64,000 nucleotides of DNA, from contig NC_031774.1 in the NCBI RefSeq assembly GCF_001522545.3, positions 55,617,871-55,681,870 on the forward strand, given 5' to 3'. This stretch comes from Parus major. Its lineage: Eukaryota > Chordata > Aves > Passeriformes > Paridae. The translations under genes and the position numbers were made by a program. This document shows, piece by piece, positions 31,162-44,220 of the stretch (position 1 is its first letter; every line of letters begins with the position of its first letter). The notes beneath the pieces were generated by a model that was not told the origin of the DNA, did not search any database, and worked only from the letters and a program-made list of their open reading frames with translations.

Positions 31162-32343
31162 TCCACCTTTCCTCACGATGTCTTAATAAATCTCTCTTAA
31201 TTTGCAGTCTGTGCATTCCTCCCTGTGCCAACCTCCTTGGTTAAATCTTTCTTTTCCCTCCCTCATGTTTATCTCCTCGATGTGCTTGGGAAGAAAAGTC
31301 ATCTCTCCCCTGCATAAACACGCCAATTTTCCTTCCCTTAGTTTAAGCAAACTGATCTTGTCTAAACACCTCATTTACAAAATTTTATGAACATTTTTGT
31401 GGCTGACCCAAGTGCCTTCCTCTGCAGGAAGTGAAGTTCAAATACATCTCTTTAGGGCAGAGCTTTACAGATTACTCCAGGTGGAGAATTCATCTTCACT
31501 TTGCAAGTGGTGTTTGGCTTTTCCTGTTGATGGTGGAAACGCTCAGCTGATGTGTCCTGGAGCTGGATTAACCTTTTCTGTGAGTGCAGCTCACTGATTG
31601 CTCTGACTCATGTGGGATGGGCATGTGGGATTAACCCCTGTATCCAAATATTTCTCTTTCTCAGTAATCTTCAGTTAAAAATTCTTGTAGTTGTAGACAT
31701 TTTTGTTAATTTGTGTGTAATAGATGCCTTGGGACTCTGTATTGTCAAGCTTTATCCCATTTTCCTTTATTCCCACACAGTTATTCTCTGTACCTGACAG
31801 TGTGTTCCAAAGGTGCCATTAGCAGATTCTGTGACCATATACTATTTCTGTTTTTGTCACTAAGAGACCAGCAAAATCACTGGGAATCACCACTTGTCAC
31901 CCCTGCTAGACTCCCTTTTTATGATTTCCATTTTTCCACCCTGTCCACAAGTTCTTCAGTCACCCTGGTGTCCCAGTTTTCCCTGTTTTCCCTATGTTTG
32001 ATAATAATTTCCCCACTTAAGTTACTGAAATACCACATTTCTTTTGTTCAGAAAATGGGCTGTATTATCAGAGAAAGCTATCAGGAAACCTTGGATAGAT
32101 CCCAGCTAACCTAAGCTTAGCTAACCTACTGCTCCACTGATTGCATTTTGATTTATCTCAAAGTTTCTAATTATTCTTTCCCTTATCATTTGTTCAGGTA
32201 ATGTATCTGTTTATTTCCTTTTTGATGCATTAGATTTTCTGGGAAATATCAACATCATTTTTGGAAACTAATGCTCAGGATTAATTTAATTTTTAGCCCA
32301 AGCCTGGATTATTTTTACTTCATTGCAGCTCGATCACTTTAGT

Positions 32344-32388
32344 TGTTTTTATTTTTTGTTTGTTTTGTTTTGTTCTTTTTTTTTTTTC
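32344..32388. repeat. T/G-rich low-complexity tract
   Basis: Runs of T interrupted by single G (TTTGTTTGTTTTGTTTTG) end in T12. This is simple sequence with no flanking element recognised. Confidence 0.75.
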
Positions 32389-33269
32389 AATTTTGAATTT
32401 GAAGGATCTTTGGGTATTTTAGTATTCTTTGCAAGTTAAAGTTCAACCTGGCATTTGGCAATTCTTCCTTTGTCTCTACTGTCTCTCTAAGTTGTAGTTT
32501 TCTGTTGATCAATTTTTTATTTCTTGTATATTGTCAGTTCTCTGTTTCTGTTTTCCTCCTCTGGGTGATTGTTTATTCATTTATAACTGATGCCCAGCTT
32601 TACAAGTTTTTCCTCTTCTTTGAGTTACAACCCTTTGTACCTGTTGATGTAAGTACTGACTCTTCTACCTCTCATCGTTCACCTGTCTTCATTTATTACT
32701 GTCTTTAGTTCAATATATATAATTTACCAGCTCTTGCCCTTTTGAGAGCAAGGACCCAGTCCAGTTTACTTTGTGATTGCTCACTTTTTTATGAACTGAT
32801 TCAATTCCTTCCTTCAAGCCAATGGGGACTTCAGCAAAACCCTGCAAGAGCCGAGGGTAGTGTAGCAGCACATTATGTGAAGTAATTGCCTGTTGAATGA
32901 AGAAATAAGATGCTGTTGCATCTGCAGAGCATCTCAGCCTCCTGTTATTAGCAGCCTTTATTCCCCAAGCTCATCTGGAGCAGGCTGAGCCTCACATTGG
33001 GAGGCAGTGTCTGTTTCTGTGACACCACAATACAGCTCGGGATGCTGTGCACATCCAGCTCTCCGGGTTTCTAAGGACGGGTTTGATTTCTCCCCACAGA
33101 AGCTGTGCAAGTGATAACCCTCAGCTCCTGTGTGCTCAGGGAGGGGAGGGAGGTGATTCATCCCCTCCCTGGCTGTTGGAGATGGATGGGGTGAGCTTCT
33201 CCCCTGACATGCCCCATCCTCATCTGCAGGGAGGAAGGATGGGCTGTCCGCACGGGCAGGGTGCTTGGC

Positions 33270-33612
33270 TGTTGTAATGCAGTTAGGAAAAATGGTATGA
33301 CCCAAAAAATGTACCCCTGAAAATGTAGACTTGTAAGTTCTTTCCCTTATTTTGTTCTCCCCAGTTCCCCTTATTGGTTGTGTAAATTCCCCCACACCCC
33401 TTTCCCCTGTCCTGAAAAAGGAGTGCTTATTGATACCTCTTCCTCTTTCACCTCTGCAACTTCACCTCGAAAGACCCCAAGAAATAAAGCTGTGACTGCC
33501 ATCTCAACAAAGGGAAAGAGCCTTGTTTTTAGGGTCTCCTCTGGCAAGCTAATCTACCTCCCCTGTGGGGTGGACAGTGGTAGCAGAGGGGCGAGGACCT
33601 GGTAATAATACA
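33270..33612 (+). mobile_element. Probable solo LTR of an endogenous retrovirus
   Basis: About 343 bp with the layout of an LTR. It starts TGTTGTAATGCAGTTAGG and ends near GGTAATAATACA, so the ends are TG...CA and partly inverse to each other. It has an inverted CCAAT box (ATTGGTTG, about 33375), a pyrimidine-rich U3-like part, and a polyadenylation signal AATAAA near 33483 followed by GCTGTGACTGCCATCTCAAC, an R/U5-like arrangement. Possible target-site copies are imperfect (GCTTGGC before, GCTTGC after). No internal retroviral sequence adjoins it, so it would be a solo LTR. Family unknown to me; an avian ERVK or ERVL type is likely. The composition differs from the surrounding intron. Confidence 0.6.
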
Positions 33613-35986
33613 GCTTGCAGTGGGAATGCTTTCTGTGGGATCCAGGAGGGTGCCTGGAGCCACACAAACCCATTTTGCTCTTGCACAGAGGTGAGCCCTG
33701 GCTGCAGGTTCCTCTGAGGATTTGATCACTTTCATGGCAGTTTTGCTATAATTGCTTGTGTCCAGCATAAAGATACAAGCTTAAATTTAGTTTAATATCT
33801 GTGTATGGTGCAATCGCCCTTTGACTGCAGTGGCAGCATGCCCTACCAACATTTCATAGCTCTGGTTCTTGGCCACTCCATGAATTCTTCAAAACCACCG
33901 TGTGCTGAACATTAAAAATGAGTGAAAAGTTTTTCTTTTTTTTCCTCCGACCTTTTCCAAAACAGTGTTTTCCATTTAATGACCCAGTACTGATCCCCAT
34001 TTTCAAAGCTTGGAATATTTCAGTTTTAGAACACATTTAAAATGCGTATTTTGTTTCTTTGTGTTGTTGCTGTTGCGTGTGTACCCACAGCTAACAACAA
34101 ATACATAAAAAATCATGGAGTGAAATCTAATTGAAAAAGTGCCTAGAGTTAAAAACAGATTGTTCCCGAGTAGAAAGAAAAAGTTATGCATGATTTACCA
34201 TTTCAGCATACTGGGATTTAATTTCGAGGTTTAAGCAGAATTTTGTATATTTCAATGGTTGAAACTAATGGCTGTTTTTGTTTTTCTTTTACCTTTTAAA
34301 AAAACATTTATGCAATAATTTCCAACTTCAGAAAAGATTAATTAGGTTAGCAAGTAACCAGCTATTCTTTTTCAGATTTTACAAACATGAAGATCTGCTA
34401 TTCTGCTGCTCCTTTAGTGTAGAGCAGACTCCACTCTTTCTTCCTGGTTTAGGAGGTTTTAGGTAGAGTCATTGTGGGCTCAGATGATTTCCTGCCCGTG
34501 TTAACCTTAATTTTCCTTTGGTGTGACGATGTTCCCTTCATCCTCTTGTGTGTTTGGCTCTTGACCCCTGTATAACACAACTTTATCAGCTTCATCCTTC
34601 CTATTGCCTGGCTTATCAGGGATTCATGAAGTGCAGGAGAACTTTGCTCCCTGTTCTTGCTGGAGGTGCAGAGATCTGTTCCCACTGCATGCATGGCAAT
34701 TTCTGGAAACATCTGTCTCAGTCCTGTGGCTGGAAAAGTTCAGCTGGATGCAGACACACACTTCCTTTGTCCTGGAAGATGGCAGCTTGACAGTGTGGTA
34801 ACATCTAGGGTCTGAAATGGCAAGAGTCAAGTAGTTTAAAAGGAAAGATTGGTCCCTCTGCATGTCAGACTGAGTGCTGTTGTCAGCTGTGCCTCTGCTA
34901 TCAAATTTAATTTCCCTCCTTAGTGTATCAAGAGAATTTGAGAACACAGACTTTGCAAGGTGCTTGTGTCAAGCAACTTGGGCTTTGTTTAATCATGAAT
35001 GTCTAATTTAATCCCAAAGTTAAACATCCATCCCCCAAAAATATCTTTCTAGATAAATTTGACAGCATAAACAGCTTTTGTATGGCTTCAGCTGTCTCCT
35101 GAATTGAAATGGTGGTACAAAAATGGCTGGTTCAGAGCTACTGCTCTTGTCTTCTCCTGATCCAATGGCCTTAGGAGTCCCTGGGAAGGACTCCTGTGAC
35201 TCACATTTGTAATAGTTAAATTGATGATGTGTGTCAGATGGAAATTTGGTTCCAAACTTGACACCCAAAATGCAGCTTTGGCGTAGGTGGCTTTTCAGTG
35301 TAAAGATTTCTGCTGTTGAGATGATTGATGATGAACAAGCTGAGTGTCCTCATCTGATTAGGATGTGATAAAATACATCAGCCAAAACCCCAAGGGGCTG
35401 GGTTGGATGGTTGATAACATAAGGAGATATTCTCAGTTAGAGAACACAGCCCAGCAGCTGGTACAGACAGTTGGCCCAGTTGAAATGGCAATGGAGTCAC
35501 AAATGCTCCTCCCAGAAGGTTGGATCTCCAGTATCCAACATGTGCTTAATTTACACAATGCCAGTGCCAAACTGGATTACATGCCCCATTCACAATTTCT
35601 AATCACCTCTCTGTTCCTTGAGTGCTGAAGTTACTTCTGTCAGAGCAGATGCTCATTCTGGAGTAGGAGGGTTTCCAAAGTATTCATTACAGAGCATAAA
35701 TACAGTTAAAAGAAAAATGAAATTAAAGGCAGCCTGCAGTCAATTGAGTTTAGAAAACTGAATTTCTTAATTGCCCAAACGTAATTCAAGGCAGTTAATC
35801 TTTCACATAACTTCTATCGAAGACATTGTTGCTGAATCTGAGGCAGAGCTTTGCATTTTAACAGTTGTGCATTAATTGTTGGCAATTTTATAAGTATGAA
35901 GGTACCAGCTTGACCCAACCAGTACTTAGTGCATATGTGATTGATACATATACATATATATAAAATATACATGTGCTATACTCTAA

Positions 35987-36002
35987 ATGTGATATATCAC
36001 AT
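35987..36002. repeat. Perfect 16-bp palindrome in TA-rich stretch
   Basis: ATGTGATATATCACAT is its own reverse complement. It lies at the end of a TA-rich run (35940-35985) with many ATATAC/CATATA units. It probably arises from the simple-sequence context. Confidence 0.6.
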
Positions 36003-36138
36003 ATTCATTTAACATTTGTTTAGTTGCTGTTTCCTATATAGTGCTTTATGGAAGAGGCTTTTGAAGCTTCCAGTATTGTCTTTCTATTTTGGAAGATCAG
36101 AGGTGAAATGTGAATGTTCAATATATCTCTGAATTTTT

Positions 36139-36154
36139 TGACCTTAAGGGGTCA
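36139..36154. other. Everted AGGTCA-like palindrome (ER4-type), second copy
   Basis: TGACCT, TAAG, GGGTCA: the same everted half-site arrangement and spacing as the element near 31.15 kb, with one half-site variant (GGGTCA). Short motifs like this occur by chance, so confidence in function is low. Confidence 0.4.
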
Positions 36155-38458
36155 AACTGAGTTGGCTTTAAGATTTACAGTGAAACTTATTTAAATTAAT
36201 TACTCCTTGGAAATAGTAGATTTCAATGTCAGCTAAAATGAAATATTTCTCTTTGTTTTATATATAGGAGATGTGGTTGTTACCTGTGCTTAGGAGAAAA
36301 AAAAACAAAAAACAAACTTTCTCCCAGACTTTGAGATAAATGCTGTACTTTTGTATTATTTGTATGACTGCTAAATTGTCCATGTAATTTAGAGAAGATG
36401 AAGTGTGGGTGGGGGACAGAGGTCACACTGTAAACTCTTCTGTTCAAGGGTTGTTTGTGCAGTAAAAAGTGCAGTGTAAGCTGTGCCAGTGGGACAAATT
36501 TAAACTACAGGGTGTAAAAAATGGACCCCCAAGTTTGAATTCCAGGTCTCTAACTGCTTCCTTAGCCTTAATCCTGGAAATGAATGGTGACTCTTTAATT
36601 AAAACAGAAATAATGCATCTCTGCTTGATGCAACAGCATTTGGTCTTACAAGGAAAACACCTGCTGTTTTCTCCCTCTTTAGAAAGTTGTAAACTTTTAA
36701 AATCAAGGTTCACTCACTGAAACATGCCGCAGAATAACTATTAAACTACTCTGAAGTTCTCTCTTTTCTTATTTTTTAAGGTAGATATTGTTTCTGTGTT
36801 CATTGGCCACAGTCCATTGTGTCAGGAATATTGGAAGGGACTTCCCAGTTTATTGGGAAAGTTGGCTGCTCAGAGTGTCTCCCAGTCATATATCCTAAAG
36901 CAAATAAGTAGATATACATTTAGATGGAAATAAGGATGATAAACTACATTGCTGTCTTGTGTAAATGCAAAATGCAGAAATCAAAATGGGAAAATTCCAC
37001 TTCCCTCTGTGGTATTAGTCATCATGAGAGCTTGAATGCAAATACAGAGCTTCAATTTATTAAGGATTTGGGGATCTGAAACACATTCCAACAGGATTTG
37101 GAAAGCATACAAGAAGTGTGCCAAACAGATTACATCTAGCAATATCAGATGTATGTTACCCTTCAAATGCTGGGAAAAGGGAAAGAAGGTGCAAAAGAAG
37201 AAACAGAGGTGCAAAAGAGATAAATGTTTTTCTGATATGGAAAACTCCAGAAACTCCAGTCTTTTACTGTTTGATAATATAATTAGCCAGTGTTTTGACT
37301 AGACTGATTTGATAATGATGCATAGAAAAGGGCAATTTAATCTTGGCACAGTAACTAGGAATGTTTGCCTCATTGCTTTCTATGTCTTAATTTCTACTTT
37401 AAATTAAATGTCTTCAGCTTCTGAATGTTTTATATTAGAAACTTTCCTTTACAAACCTTCTATTTTGAGCCACTGATTAATTTAATGCGCAAGTTAGTTA
37501 TATCATGGGATTGCAGTAGATCAAAAGCATGTTTTTTTTTCTCTTTCAGCATCTCTAGACTCCCAAAACATTTGTGCATTGAGAAGGACATACACATTTC
37601 TTATCCCCTCTCAGATGTTTCTATTAACTTTCCAATGGTCCTTGTGCTCTTATTCCCTAAATATTTGTATTTCCATTTATTTGTATGTTGTCTATCTTGT
37701 GTGACAGGAAAAAAATCCCCAATACTGCACCAACACTTACTTTAGGAAAATATCTGCAATGTCTCTTGCTTGGAAAGGAAATTAACCCTGTATGCAAAGG
37801 CACATCCCTTGTGGTCTGTATTTCCCTTGCTCAGGAAGGTGATGTGGAACTTGTTTAATTCTCAGTTAGTGAGACTTCTTGTAAATTACAAAATATCCAG
37901 AGTTATGTTTGAAGGGTAGTAAGAGGTGGAGAGTGTTGTACTAGAGGAAGTTACTCAGCTCCTGTTTGGTGGATGAGAGTAGCAATAGGTAGATTACTCT
38001 GAGTTTCCCACTGCGATTATGTTCTGGTGTTTCTCTCGAGCATCTCTTAATGTTGAGGGCTGTTGAAGTAGGTGTGCCCCCGTTTTGGCCAGAATAACAA
38101 TCCTCTGCTTGGATTTAATAGAATGCTCTTCTCTGGGAAACTTCAGGAGGACTCCACAGGGTTAGTGTATTCCATCTGTGACTCCTCTTCCACCTCCTTT
38201 TATCTTCTTGAGCTCAAAGCAGAGTCTCCAATTTACTTCAGACTGGTGAAGCATTGAACCACTCATTTTTGTAATAAACTTGCTGTTTCCGCTTTGGATT
38301 CTACAGAACCCTTCTGTTGCTTTGAAAGACTGAGTTTGAACAAAGTAATTTATCCACCTAGTGAGTGCCAAACTCAATTTAGCCTGACGAGGACAAAAGC
38401 ACTGGAGGGGGAGGAGGGTTTGATCTTCTGTTATCTGAGGCCTGAAAAATTACACTGA

Positions 38459-38986
<528 letters not shown>

Positions 38987-40285
38987 TAAAATCCGATTTT
39001 CTCGTGTTTAAGGGAAGTTCTGTGGCCAGTGCCATGCTTGTAAAGTGAACTTGCTTTAAGCTTTCTTGACATCCTAAAAAAAACCCACAACCCTGCAGTA
39101 CCTGTAAATAATCATGAAATGAACTTGGAATTCTTGAAAACAGGTATTGAAATTATGTAGTTGCTGTATCTTTTAAATTGCTTTCATGGCTAAGTGGTCT
39201 GGGTACGTAAGTTTGCCTAATGGCAAGTTTATACTTGGGCCTCATCTTTACACTTTAAAGATGTCTTTTATCATGTTTGTAAGGTCTTTGCTGGAATTTG
39301 GTTAAAAGTTACAAGGTGTATTTGAATTCAGGTTGTCTGGGTTTTGCTTAAAAACTTACACAAGCCTGGAATCTTTGTTTGATGTGGTTTTATCCAATTC
39401 TTGAAACATTTAGCGATTCCATAAATTGATTGTTTACTTTATGGCACTGCTTTGAGATATAAATCCTGATTTTATCTTCTGAATGTGCTGGTCTTTGTCA
39501 CCAGCAAGGCTAGAAGTGAAGGAAATGATGACACAATATATTACACCTTTTTTTCTGTTTCCTGCTGTTTCACATCTCTGCTGAAATAGTCCAAAGTCAG
39601 GAGTGGTAAGGCACAACTCTCATTTCATGTGCTGCCAAAGTTACATCGCTGAAGGGCTCTACAGATAACCAGAAATCTTCAAAATATAGTAGAGACAACT
39701 TAAAAAGTTAATACCATTTGGGAGAATTATTTTTCTGTTAAATCAATAACTCTTGGTATTTCTCTGGTGCTTTCTATTTTCTGAGCACCATGCAAACACT
39801 AAGCAATTATGTAACTAGAGAGCAAACAAAGCCTTTTGATAATAAGATCTACATAATCTCTCTGATAATTATCTCAGCTAACACTTCGAGCTCATCTCTG
39901 AGAAATACTGAACTATAAAAAGGAAGTTTTCTTGCCACAGTCTTTCTGGGTCTTTAGAAGATTAAAGACATTTGTTTGGAGATTTTAAAATGCTTTTTAA
40001 AGAAAGAGCTTGTAATTTTAGGACTCTTGCAGCATGTTGCAATGAAATTTCTGCAGAACACCGTCTTTACATGATGGGTTGATGTGTTGCAAAACATTTC
40101 CAGGTCCATAAAATGCAAATCTCCAAGCCAGAGAATTATTGAGCTATTGCAGATAGGTCATCAAAAGCCCATAGGAGCTGATATGCTATTTGTTGGCACA
40201 GATTTGTGTTATTTACAGAACCTGGGGATTTGGAGAATAAAGAGGATACAGAACATTTTTTACACATTTTAATATTTGCTTCCCT

Positions 40286-40352
40286 TGTTTTGTTTTGGCG
40301 TTTTGGTTTTTTGTTGTTGTTTTTTTGTTTGTTTTTGTTTTGTTTTTTTTGG
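40286..40352. repeat. T/G-rich simple sequence
   Basis: Runs of T broken by G in the pattern TTGTTTTG, TTGTTGTTG and TTTGTTTG cover about 65 bases, followed by GGTGGGG. Simple sequence; no element recognised around it. Confidence 0.8.
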
Positions 40353-40472
40353 TGGGGACTTCTGTTGTCCTGTTGAGGGAGATTTGACAGACAAAACTAA
40401 GTGGTAAATGACTTTGGGTGTGATGAGACCCATAAAAACATAATGAATGCTACTATTACTATTTATGATTAT

Positions 40473-40490
40473 AACAACAACAACAACAAA
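40473..40490. repeat. (AAC)n microsatellite
   Basis: Six AAC-type triplets form an 18-base tract. It lies about 120 bp downstream of the T/G-rich stretch, on the opposite base-composition strand. Confidence 0.8.
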
Positions 40491-40946
40491 ATACATGCAT
40501 GGCCTCAGCAGGTGAAAAGAAAAGGGAGATTGAAACCTGCTTTGTGTCTGTTCTAGGTGGGTTGTTTCCTTGCCTTTTCTTCTCTGAAACTCTTATTAAA
40601 GATGGGGAATACAAGTAGCAGGATCAAAATTGACACAGACAACAGCCTGCGTATGTGGCAGTGGCAAATAATTTCCATAAGTGCTACCTACAAAATTACA
40701 AATGTTCACATCAAATTTATAAGTGGCATCTGTGAGCTTAGCAGTTGGGAAACTGTGTAGGATTATAGGCTTTTAGACAAAGTTAAAAGTAGAATCTAAA
40801 TTTAAGAAGTGTGGCAAAAGGACTACTGAGTTGCTTATTGCATCAAAATAATAACACCAAAATAAATCTGCTTTCTCTTGCAAGTGGGGTGAAGAGCACT
40901 GTGGCAGGCAGGAAGGCTACAGACAGGAAAAAATACTGTTTGGTTT

Positions 40947-40972
40947 ATTTACAAGTAAAATTTACAAGTAAA
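40947..40972. repeat. 13-bp tandem duplication
   Basis: ATTTACAAGTAAA occurs twice in direct tandem (40947-40959 and 40960-40972) without mismatch. A short local duplication with no assignable role. Confidence 0.8.
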
Positions 40973-42545
40973 AATGCTCAATTGTCATCAAATAGTGAAT
41001 CTTTTATGACACCAGTGCATGTTCAAAGTTTTCTAATCCATTCACATCAATGATGAGCGGTCCTGACTGAAATCCAAGCCTTGACTGATCTTTTTCCACT
41101 GGTTAGAAAATAAACCAGGTTAGGAGCAGGCACTGGTCATGGGCTCCATATTTGCAATATTTGTGCAGAAAGATCAGACCTGCAGGATTTTAGAGACAGA
41201 GATTTTCAGCAGAGCTAGCTGCTGAAAGCCCGGCACTCTGAGCTCCAAAATAAAACAGGAAGGCACAACAAATAGTTGATGGAAAATGCAATTTCCCAGT
41301 CATTCAGTGTCCACTGAGCTCAGGAGAAGGATTTGGCCTCATGAAAAGGTGTAACTGAGTTATTTTCAAACCAAGATGTTTTAGTTTCTCTTTTGAAACA
41401 GTGTTTTGAGATAAACATCCAGTAAAATTCAATTACAGTTCAGTCAATAAATATGTCTAGTCCACAAGCACACTCCTGTTATAAGCAGAGAGAGGCTGTG
41501 AAATACCTTTGGTAGTTCTCCTGAAGAAGTTTGCTAATACCAATAGCTGATATTGGCAGTGAGTTTTTTTTCCTAACAGACTTTGCCAAATAAATGTTTT
41601 AAACTTAGCACTGGAATCAGAGATAGTAATTCATCACAATCCCAGCTGCCTACTCATGCAAACTGCAGATAGGAAAGGAAATCTTCCCTGCCTTGTCAGC
41701 GAGCTTGTTCTGAAAGCCCCAAGTTTCCTATTCATGCTGGCAAAGTTATCAGGACCTGGGAGGAGTATTTGGAGAGATTTGCAAATCCTTCTGGTGGGCA
41801 GGATTGCAGGATGGTGTTCTTGTTAAAAATAGGCAGATTGAGATTCTGTAGGTGCTGACAAAGCAGTGCTCGGTGCGGGGCAGGGGCGGGAGGAGTCCTG
41901 ATGGATGGGGAGCTTTTCAGCTGGATTGGCAGCTTGTCACTTGCCTGTTCACTGAGAACAGATCGAGTGGGATATTTAAGCTGAAATACATCACCTGTCT
42001 TGCAGGAAAGAGAGCTGTGAATAACTTAACCTCATCTTGTGGAGCTTGCTTCAGGTTTCTTTTTTGCCTCACTTGTTTTATCTTGGTGTCCAGTGCTGTT
42101 CAGCAATATTGTTTTCTGTTGCTTCTTGACACTTGAAAAGCTAAAAATAGCAAACAAAGCATCCTATGACAAGGCAGCAAGGTTTTTACAAGGGTTATTG
42201 TTTAAATACCTATTGTGTGCCTGCTGCCTAGAGTTGCTGAATATGCATTGAAAATCTGATTTTTGTAGCGTCTTTTGTGTTGATCTAGGTCATTTTATCC
42301 CCTCTCTGTGCAGAGCAGAACAAATGGGTAGGTCTGTCAGATCTTTTGAACGCACCAGGGGTCGTTTATCATTCAGGAAGGACCTTTATTGTAAAACTCC
42401 CATTATCTTCTGTCAGCTCAGAGCCTCCAAACAAAATCCCAGCCTGTGCTGCTGCGTGTTGCTCTACTTCTGTCCACAGCTGTACTTCTGTCTGCAGCAC
42501 AGCCAGAATTGCAGGTGCAAAACTGACTGGGTTTGTGTCTTTCAC

Positions 42546-42546
<1 letters not shown>

Positions 42547-42577
<31 letters not shown>
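42547..42577. repeat. Poly(A) tract of 31 A
   Basis: An uninterrupted run of 31 A follows TTTCACC and precedes TCAAGAAAGAG. It could be the tail of a retroposed sequence inserted in + orientation. I recognise no gene or SINE in the preceding 200 bp and no clear target-site duplication, so it may be a plain homopolymer. It generates long runs of Lys or Phe in several frames. Confidence 0.85.
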
Positions 42578-42580
<3 letters not shown>

Positions 42581-42836
42581 AGAAAGAGAACAGGAAGAAA
42601 CTTCACTATTTTGCAACTCAGCACAGACAGGCCTTTAGCAAGCAGAAAATAAAAGGGAAAAAGCATTTTGAGGAAGGTGGCAGAGTGTGGTTGGGTGAAA
42701 CAGCTTGAAAAATTCAGGAGAGATGGGGTTTTTTGAAGGAGCAAGTGTGAATGTTTAAACAACAAGAGTACATCCATATGCTTTCCTCCTTCCTGTACTT
42801 CCTCTGTGAGAACAGCAGCCAGCTTCCCAAAGCCCT

Positions 42837-43339
42837 TGTTTAGGCAGGGATAGAGTTAATTTTCTTCCCAGTAGCTGGTACAGTGCCGTGTGCTGGATTT
42901 AGAATGAGAATAATGTTGATAAAACACTGAGGTTTTTGCTGTTGCTGAGCAGTGCTCGCGTGAAGTCAAGGACTTTTCAGCTCCTCGTTCCAGCGAGGAG
43001 CCTGGGGGACACAGGGAGCCATGAGGGGACACAGCTGGGACAGCTGACCCAAACTGGCCAGAGGGACATTGCACACCATATGGCATCATGCTAAACAACA
43101 AAACTGGGGGGGCTGGAGGGTGACTGGGCAGCAGGTAGTGAGCAAAAGCATTGTGCATCACTCGTTTTTTGTATTCTTTTATCATTATTATATTTTTTTC
43201 CACTCCCCTTTTCTGTCCTGTGAAGCTGTGCCTATCTGAAACCATGAGTTTTGCCTTTTTTTGGTGTTTATTTCCCCTGTTCCAATAGGGGAGAGGTGGC
43301 TGGGGGTGTTTTAGCTGCCTGCCAGGTTAAAGCACAACA
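42837..43339 (+). mobile_element. Solo LTR of an avian ERVL-type endogenous retrovirus
   Basis: About 503 bp starting TGTTTAGGCAGGGATAGAGT and ending in a GGTTAAAGCACAACA terminus, giving TGTT...AACA ends. The sequence matches an abundant avian LTR I recognise. Landmarks in order are TAATTTTCTTCCCAGTAGCT, AATGAGAATAATGTTGATAA, TTGCTGAGCAGTGCTCGCGT, GACAGCTGACCCAAACTGGC, CCATATGGCATCATGCT, GCATTGTGCATCACTCG and a CTTTTATCATTATTATATTT stretch. The segment that carries the TATA box in intact copies is shortened after 43100, and no internal retroviral genes adjoin. It is therefore a decayed solo LTR. No clean 5-bp target duplication was found. Confidence 0.88.
43106..43128 (+). other. Candidate G-quadruplex motif inside the LTR
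   Basis: G7, then CTGGA, G3, TGACT and G3. This satisfies four G-triplets with loops of 1, 5 and 5 bases if G7 is split into two runs. It lies within the shortened promoter part of the LTR. Confidence 0.5.
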
Positions 43340-44123
43340 CCCAGCCTGGTGCTCAGAGGATCTCTGACACATTTCATACTGCTGGTGTAGCCTGGAGTAA
43401 TGGGTTTGTATGAGTGAAATGGCTCTGTATGGCACAGAGCAGATTGCAGCATCAGTCTGGCCCCATAAATACAGGAGTTTATTTGCCCAGCTGAGTGGAC
43501 CTGGCATTGGGGAAATCCAGTGTATTCCACCAGTCACTGAAATGCTCCAATGATCTGTGCAGCAAGGGAAAATCAGAACAAGATACTGAAGGCACGAGTG
43601 TCAATGAACATTTAATAATTCACTGTTTCTCAGGCTGTGGAAAAGCCAGAGGAATCTCTTAGTTATCCATTGGTCCCCAGAACTGCTGAGCAAAGGGTGC
43701 TTTGTTGTTCTTCCTTTAGGGAAATACTTTTATCTATGTACATAATTACTTTGGCTTCTATTTATTCCAGTTTTATGGGGAGATGGTTGTGGGTGAGATG
43801 ATATTTTTCAGTGACTGGTTTTAAATTATAAAACAGGCCTGGCAATTCACACTGGTTTTGCATATGAGCAGAAGAATTTGTTGTAGTGATCGTACAGGAT
43901 ACCTTCTCTGGAAAATGGGAGTAATTTCTAGACTGCTCTTTCCAAGAGTTTCTAGTTTAATGGCTCAAAATGCTAGCTTCTTGTTTTCCTCTGAAATACC
44001 CAGGTTCATGATTTTCAGCTTTGAAAAGGAGACAGATGTAATTGCTGTCACTTTGACCCCGAGTTATTATTGTTCAGGGGAGAGATGATGAAAGAGTGTG
44101 TGGGTGGGTTCCTCTTGATATCC

Positions 44124-44220
44124 CAGAATCACAGAATGCTTTGGGTTGGAAGGGACCTGAAAGATCATCCAGTACCAACCCCCCTGCCATGGGCTGGGAC
44201 ATACTTTACCAGGTGTCTGC
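44124..44220 (-). mobile_element. CR1 LINE 3' end fragment, minus orientation
   Basis: The + strand reads as the reverse complement of a CR1 3' end: AGAATCACAGAATGCTTTGG, GTTGGAAGGGACCTGAAAGA, TCATCCAGTACCAACCCCCC, then TGCCATGGGCTGGGACATAC. About 95 bp are recognisable. Confidence 0.92.

Noticed and set aside
35365..35628. Open frame of 87 codons with fairly natural-looking composition
   Set aside because: No family recognised and no splice signals in the right places. Kept only as a note in case a homology search finds something.
41875..41895. GC box (GGGGCGGG) considered as a promoter
   Set aside because: An isolated GC-rich patch without a CpG island, TATA, initiator or downstream exon.
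42346..42777. Long frames containing poly-Lys or poly-Phe
   Set aside because: They are produced by translating the A31 homopolymer and are not genes.
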